Below, piece after piece: positions 5,947-7,383 of a DNA stretch of 7,383 nt. Both the position numbers and the translations under genes were made by a program. Under the pieces are notes generated by a model. It ran no database searches. It was not told where the DNA came from and was given only the letters and a program-made list of their open reading frames with translations. The first letter of the stretch is position 1; each line of letters begins with the position of its first letter. Origin of the DNA: Oscillospiraceae bacterium (lineage in GTDB: Bacteria; Bacillota; Clostridia; Oscillospirales; Acutalibacteraceae); NCBI GenBank assembly GCA_028706415.1, contig JAQWBK010000076.1, positions 1 through 7,383 of the forward strand, read 5' to 3'.

Positions 5947-6102
5947 TACTGTTCTCAAGTAAAAGGTGAGACAAAATTTGCGAGGATGTTTTTCGTCATG
6001 CAAGGCGGAGGAGGAGAGCGGGCTGACGCCCGCCGACGACAACAACGCTGTATGGCGGAAAACAGACCGCAAAGATGTCTTGATTCTTATTTGAGAGCAG
6101 TA
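5947..6102 (+). mobile_element. Palindromic hairpin element copy B (156 bp, MITE-like)
   Basis: Same orientation as copies A and C, with TTA target duplicates at 5944-5946 and 6103-6105. The central stem GCGGGC (6018-6023), loop TGAC, GCCCGC (6028-6033) sits within one base of the exact midpoint, and the flanking arms of about 75 bp pair imperfectly (roughly 60% identity by eye between the left arm and the reversed right arm). Near identity to copies A and C suggests recent spread. No protein-coding content is supported. Confidence 0.88.
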
Positions 6103-6221
6103 TTATTTCCCGACAAGGAGGATAACGAAGCCTGGTGCAAAAAACCCTCGGAAACCTTATCAATATTTTAGTCGGATATTAGTATTAGCATTATCTATGG
6201 AACTGACCGAAATCACCCTTT

Positions 6222-6237
6222 TGTTTCACGTGAAACA
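6222..6237. other. parS: parS centromere site, perfect consensus
   Basis: TGTTTCACGTGAAACA is an exact match to the Bacillus-type parS 16-mer, the loading site for the ParB encoded 1.4 kb away. The perfect symmetry continues to 22 bp (6219-6240). It lies between noc and parA, in the stretch flanked by element copies B and C. Its right arm is also the T-tract of the noc-side terminator on the - strand. No second perfect parS is seen in the window. Confidence 0.98.
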
Positions 6238-6263
6238 AAAAGGAATGGGGTAACCCCCATCCC
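6233..6263 (-). terminator. Terminator of noc, separated from it by element copy C
   Basis: On the - strand GGGATGGGG (6263-6255), loop GTTA, CCCCATTCC (6250-6242) form a 9-bp stem with one G-U pair, followed immediately by TTTTTGTTT (6241-6233). The T-tract is the right half of the extended parS palindrome. It is the first terminator after noc, but copy C (6293-6448) now lies between them. Read on the + strand the stem has an A-C mismatch and only CTTTTAAT, so the - direction is favoured. Confidence 0.8.
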
Positions 6264-6292
6264 TTTTAATCCAGCTCTACACCGGCGTATAA

Positions 6293-6448
6293 TACTGTTC
6301 TCAAGTAAAAGATGAGACAAAATTTGCGAGGATGTTTTTCGTCATGCAAGGCTGAGGAGGAGAGCGGGCTGACGCCCGCCGACGAAAACAACGCTGTATG
6401 GCGGAAAACAGACCGCAAAGATGTCTTGATTTATATTTGAGAGCAGTA
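6293..6448 (+). mobile_element. Palindromic hairpin element copy C (156 bp, MITE-like), just after noc
   Basis: Bounded by TACTG (6293) and CAGTA (to 6448), with TAA target duplicates at 6290-6292 and 6449-6451. It differs from copy B at about five positions (for example GATGAG for GGTGAG, GCTGAGG for GCGGAGG, CGAAAAC for CGACAAC, and the right-end spacer). It landed 4 bp plus the target duplicate downstream of the noc stop, leaving the protein intact but lengthening its 3' untranslated region by about 160 nt. The transcript can form the element's long imperfect hairpin ahead of the terminator. Confidence 0.88.
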
Positions 6449-6455
6449 TAATCTG

Positions 6456-7370
6456 TTAATTCGGATTACTACCAACGCTTGCCCGTTCCATGACCGCTCT
6501 CATTTCCATATTCACAGCATCCCGCGGAACATTCCTATTAACCGCCGCCTCTGCCATGGTTCTCCCCTTGGGAATGCGGACAAGATATTCTATGTACTCG
6601 TCTGTCTCGGTCTTCTCGGCTTTTGCTTCAATTCCCGATCTCCTCATGGTATCTATGGCATTATTCACGGTATTTAAAAACAATCTAACATCCCGCACAA
6701 GGGGCAGGGCTCTTTTGTGCTTTTCTGCCGTTTGTTCATCTTCCAGCAGCTCATCAACCAATCGCTCGCTTTGAGCGACATTTAAATGAGCCTGCGCCAT
6801 CCTGAGCAGTGCCCCCCAGCGTTTGGAACCCGGCTCGATCCTCAACAGTGCCCGCGCATGCCTTTCGGTAAGCCCTTGCTTTAGAATAACTTCCCGTTCC
6901 TCGGCTGTAAGACGCAATATCCTCAGGCGATTTGCAACCGTAGATTGTGCGCACCCCAGCTTGTTGGCCGCCTCCTCCTGAGTAAGGCCATGCACCATAA
7001 TTAGCCGCCGTATACCCTCGGCCTCTTCAAAGCAATTCATGTTTTCTCTTTGGATATTCTCAATCAGGGTAAGCAAGGCGGCCCGCGACTCGTCTGCCTC
7101 GATCTCAATACACGGAATGTCCCTCATTCCGGCGATTTTTGCGGCACGCAATCGCCGCTCCCCCGCCACCAGCATAGGCTTGTCCCCAATAAATGTTACG
7201 GTAATGGGGTGTAGCAGCCCGTTTTCATCAATGCTCTGTGCCAGCTCCAACAGCCGTTCATAGCTGATTTCCCGCCTGGGCTGTTCCGGATTTGGGTGAA
7301 TATCTCCGGTCGGAATCATCAGAATTTGTCCGCTCGATTTATACTTCCTTCTTTTTTTCCCAATATTCAT
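6456..7370 (-). CDS. noc: Nucleoid-occlusion-type ParB paralogue (Noc)
   Basis: This 304-residue, complete ParB-family protein is divergent from the parB downstream. It carries QPRREIS (30-36), GERRLRAAK (70-78), TLIENIQRENMN (101-112, CTP-binding boxes), helix-turn-helix LTQEEAANKLGCAQSTVANR (129-148), LTERHARALLRI (167-178), and a C-terminal half with RDVRLFLNTVNNAIDTMRRS (226-245) and YIEYLVRIPKG (259-269), an ending I recall from clostridial Noc proteins. In the recognition helix it has Q142, R148 and R153 where parS-binding ParBs have R, T/A and A/N and Noc has Q, K, K, so it should bind NBS-type sites. Noc binds CTP, spreads and keeps division septa off the nucleoid. The N-terminus MNIGKKRRKYKSSG is basic and lacks the clear amphipathic membrane-binding helix of Bacillus Noc. 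AGGAAG precedes ATG at the window edge. Its gene order (noc, parA, parB) is classic. Confidence 0.92.
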   Translation of the reverse strand: MNIGKKRRKYKSSGQILMIPTGDIHPNPEQPRREISYERLLELAQSIDENGLLHPITVTFIGDKPMLVAGERRLRAAKIAGMRDIPCIEIEADESRAALLTLIENIQRENMNCFEEAEGIRRLIMVHGLTQEEAANKLGCAQSTVANRLRILRLTAEEREVILKQGLTERHARALLRIEPGSKRWGALLRMAQAHLNVAQSERLVDELLEDEQTAEKHKRALPLVRDVRLFLNTVNNAIDTMRRSGIEAKAEKTETDEYIEYLVRIPKGRTMAEAAVNRNVPRDAVNMEMRAVMERASVGSNPN

Positions 7371-7383
7371 ACCGACACTTCCT

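Noticed and set aside
6103..6122. TATTTCCCG half of an NBS (Noc-binding) palindrome next to copy B
   Set aside because: The other half reads ACAAGGA, not GGAAATA; partly created by the element's target duplicate, so not a convincing site.
5628..6171. Two open frames through copies A and B giving similar peptides (MFFVMQGGGGER..., RRRQQRCMAENRPQRCLD...)
   Set aside because: They lie wholly or mainly in the mobile elements, their similarity is just the DNA repeat, there is no proper ribosome-binding site, and they run into unrelated flanks.
6117..6171. AAGGAGG followed by a GTG frame of 15 codons on the + strand
   Set aside because: Spacing of about 13 nt is too long, the peptide is tiny, and nothing supports expression.
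5600..6455. Possible oriC (DnaA-box cluster) in the AT-rich noc-parA gap
   Set aside because: No TTATNCACA-type boxes were found by eye on either strand; the proximity to the origin is inferred from gene order only.
1..7383. CRISPR array, tRNA or rRNA genes
   Set aside because: The only repeats are the hairpin elements, irregularly spaced and too long for CRISPR; no tRNA cloverleaf or rRNA sequence was recognised.

Overview
This looks like the origin-proximal chromosome-segregation region of a Clostridia-type Firmicute. The evidence is the order noc, parS, parA (soj), parB (spo0J), serS on one strand, class-typical ribosome-binding sites (AGGAGG), and protein sequences closest in character to Oscillospirales/Clostridiales families. 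This lineage is inferred from remembered family sequences; no search was run.

Layout. At the left edge, on the + strand, lies the last 32 codons of a thioredoxin-domain (DUF255/YyaL-type) protein. It is followed by a promoter and a complete SLOG-superfamily DUF1273 (YoqJ-like) gene (255-758). All other genes are on the - strand. Read in their own direction from the right edge they are: a Noc-type ParB paralogue (7370-6456); an 850-bp intergenic region holding a perfect parS site and two hairpin elements, with a third element next to noc; parA (5599-4835); parB (4816-3956, GTG start); serS (3932-2661); a rho-independent terminator; a wrecked YbaK-family tRNA deacylase gene (2586-2291); an acyl-ACP thioesterase (2253-1507); and an unnamed nuclease-like protein (1517-753). 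The last gene overlaps the thioesterase by 11 bp and meets the DUF1273 gene tail to tail with a 6-bp overlap.

How the genes work together. ParB would load on parS as a CTP-dependent clamp, and ParA would drive origin segregation. Noc carries the residue pattern of NBS binding rather than parS binding, so it likely couples the nucleoid to division-site selection. serS sits 23 nt behind parB with no T-box or terminator between them, so it probably shares the par transcript.

The least ordinary content is a family of short mobile elements. Three near-identical 156-159 bp copies (5658-5816, 5947-6102, 6293-6448) have matching inverted ends (TACTG...CAGTA) and 3-bp TWA target duplications. Each is an imperfect palindrome along its whole length around a central GCGGGC/GCCCGC hairpin. 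A fourth, truncated and inverted copy (about 2424-2463) sits inside the deacylase gene and marks how it died: insertion at a TTA leucine codon, then loss of most of the element together with the middle of the gene. Copy C separates noc from its terminator, and copy A lies just upstream of parA, so the elements have reshaped transcription around the centromere.
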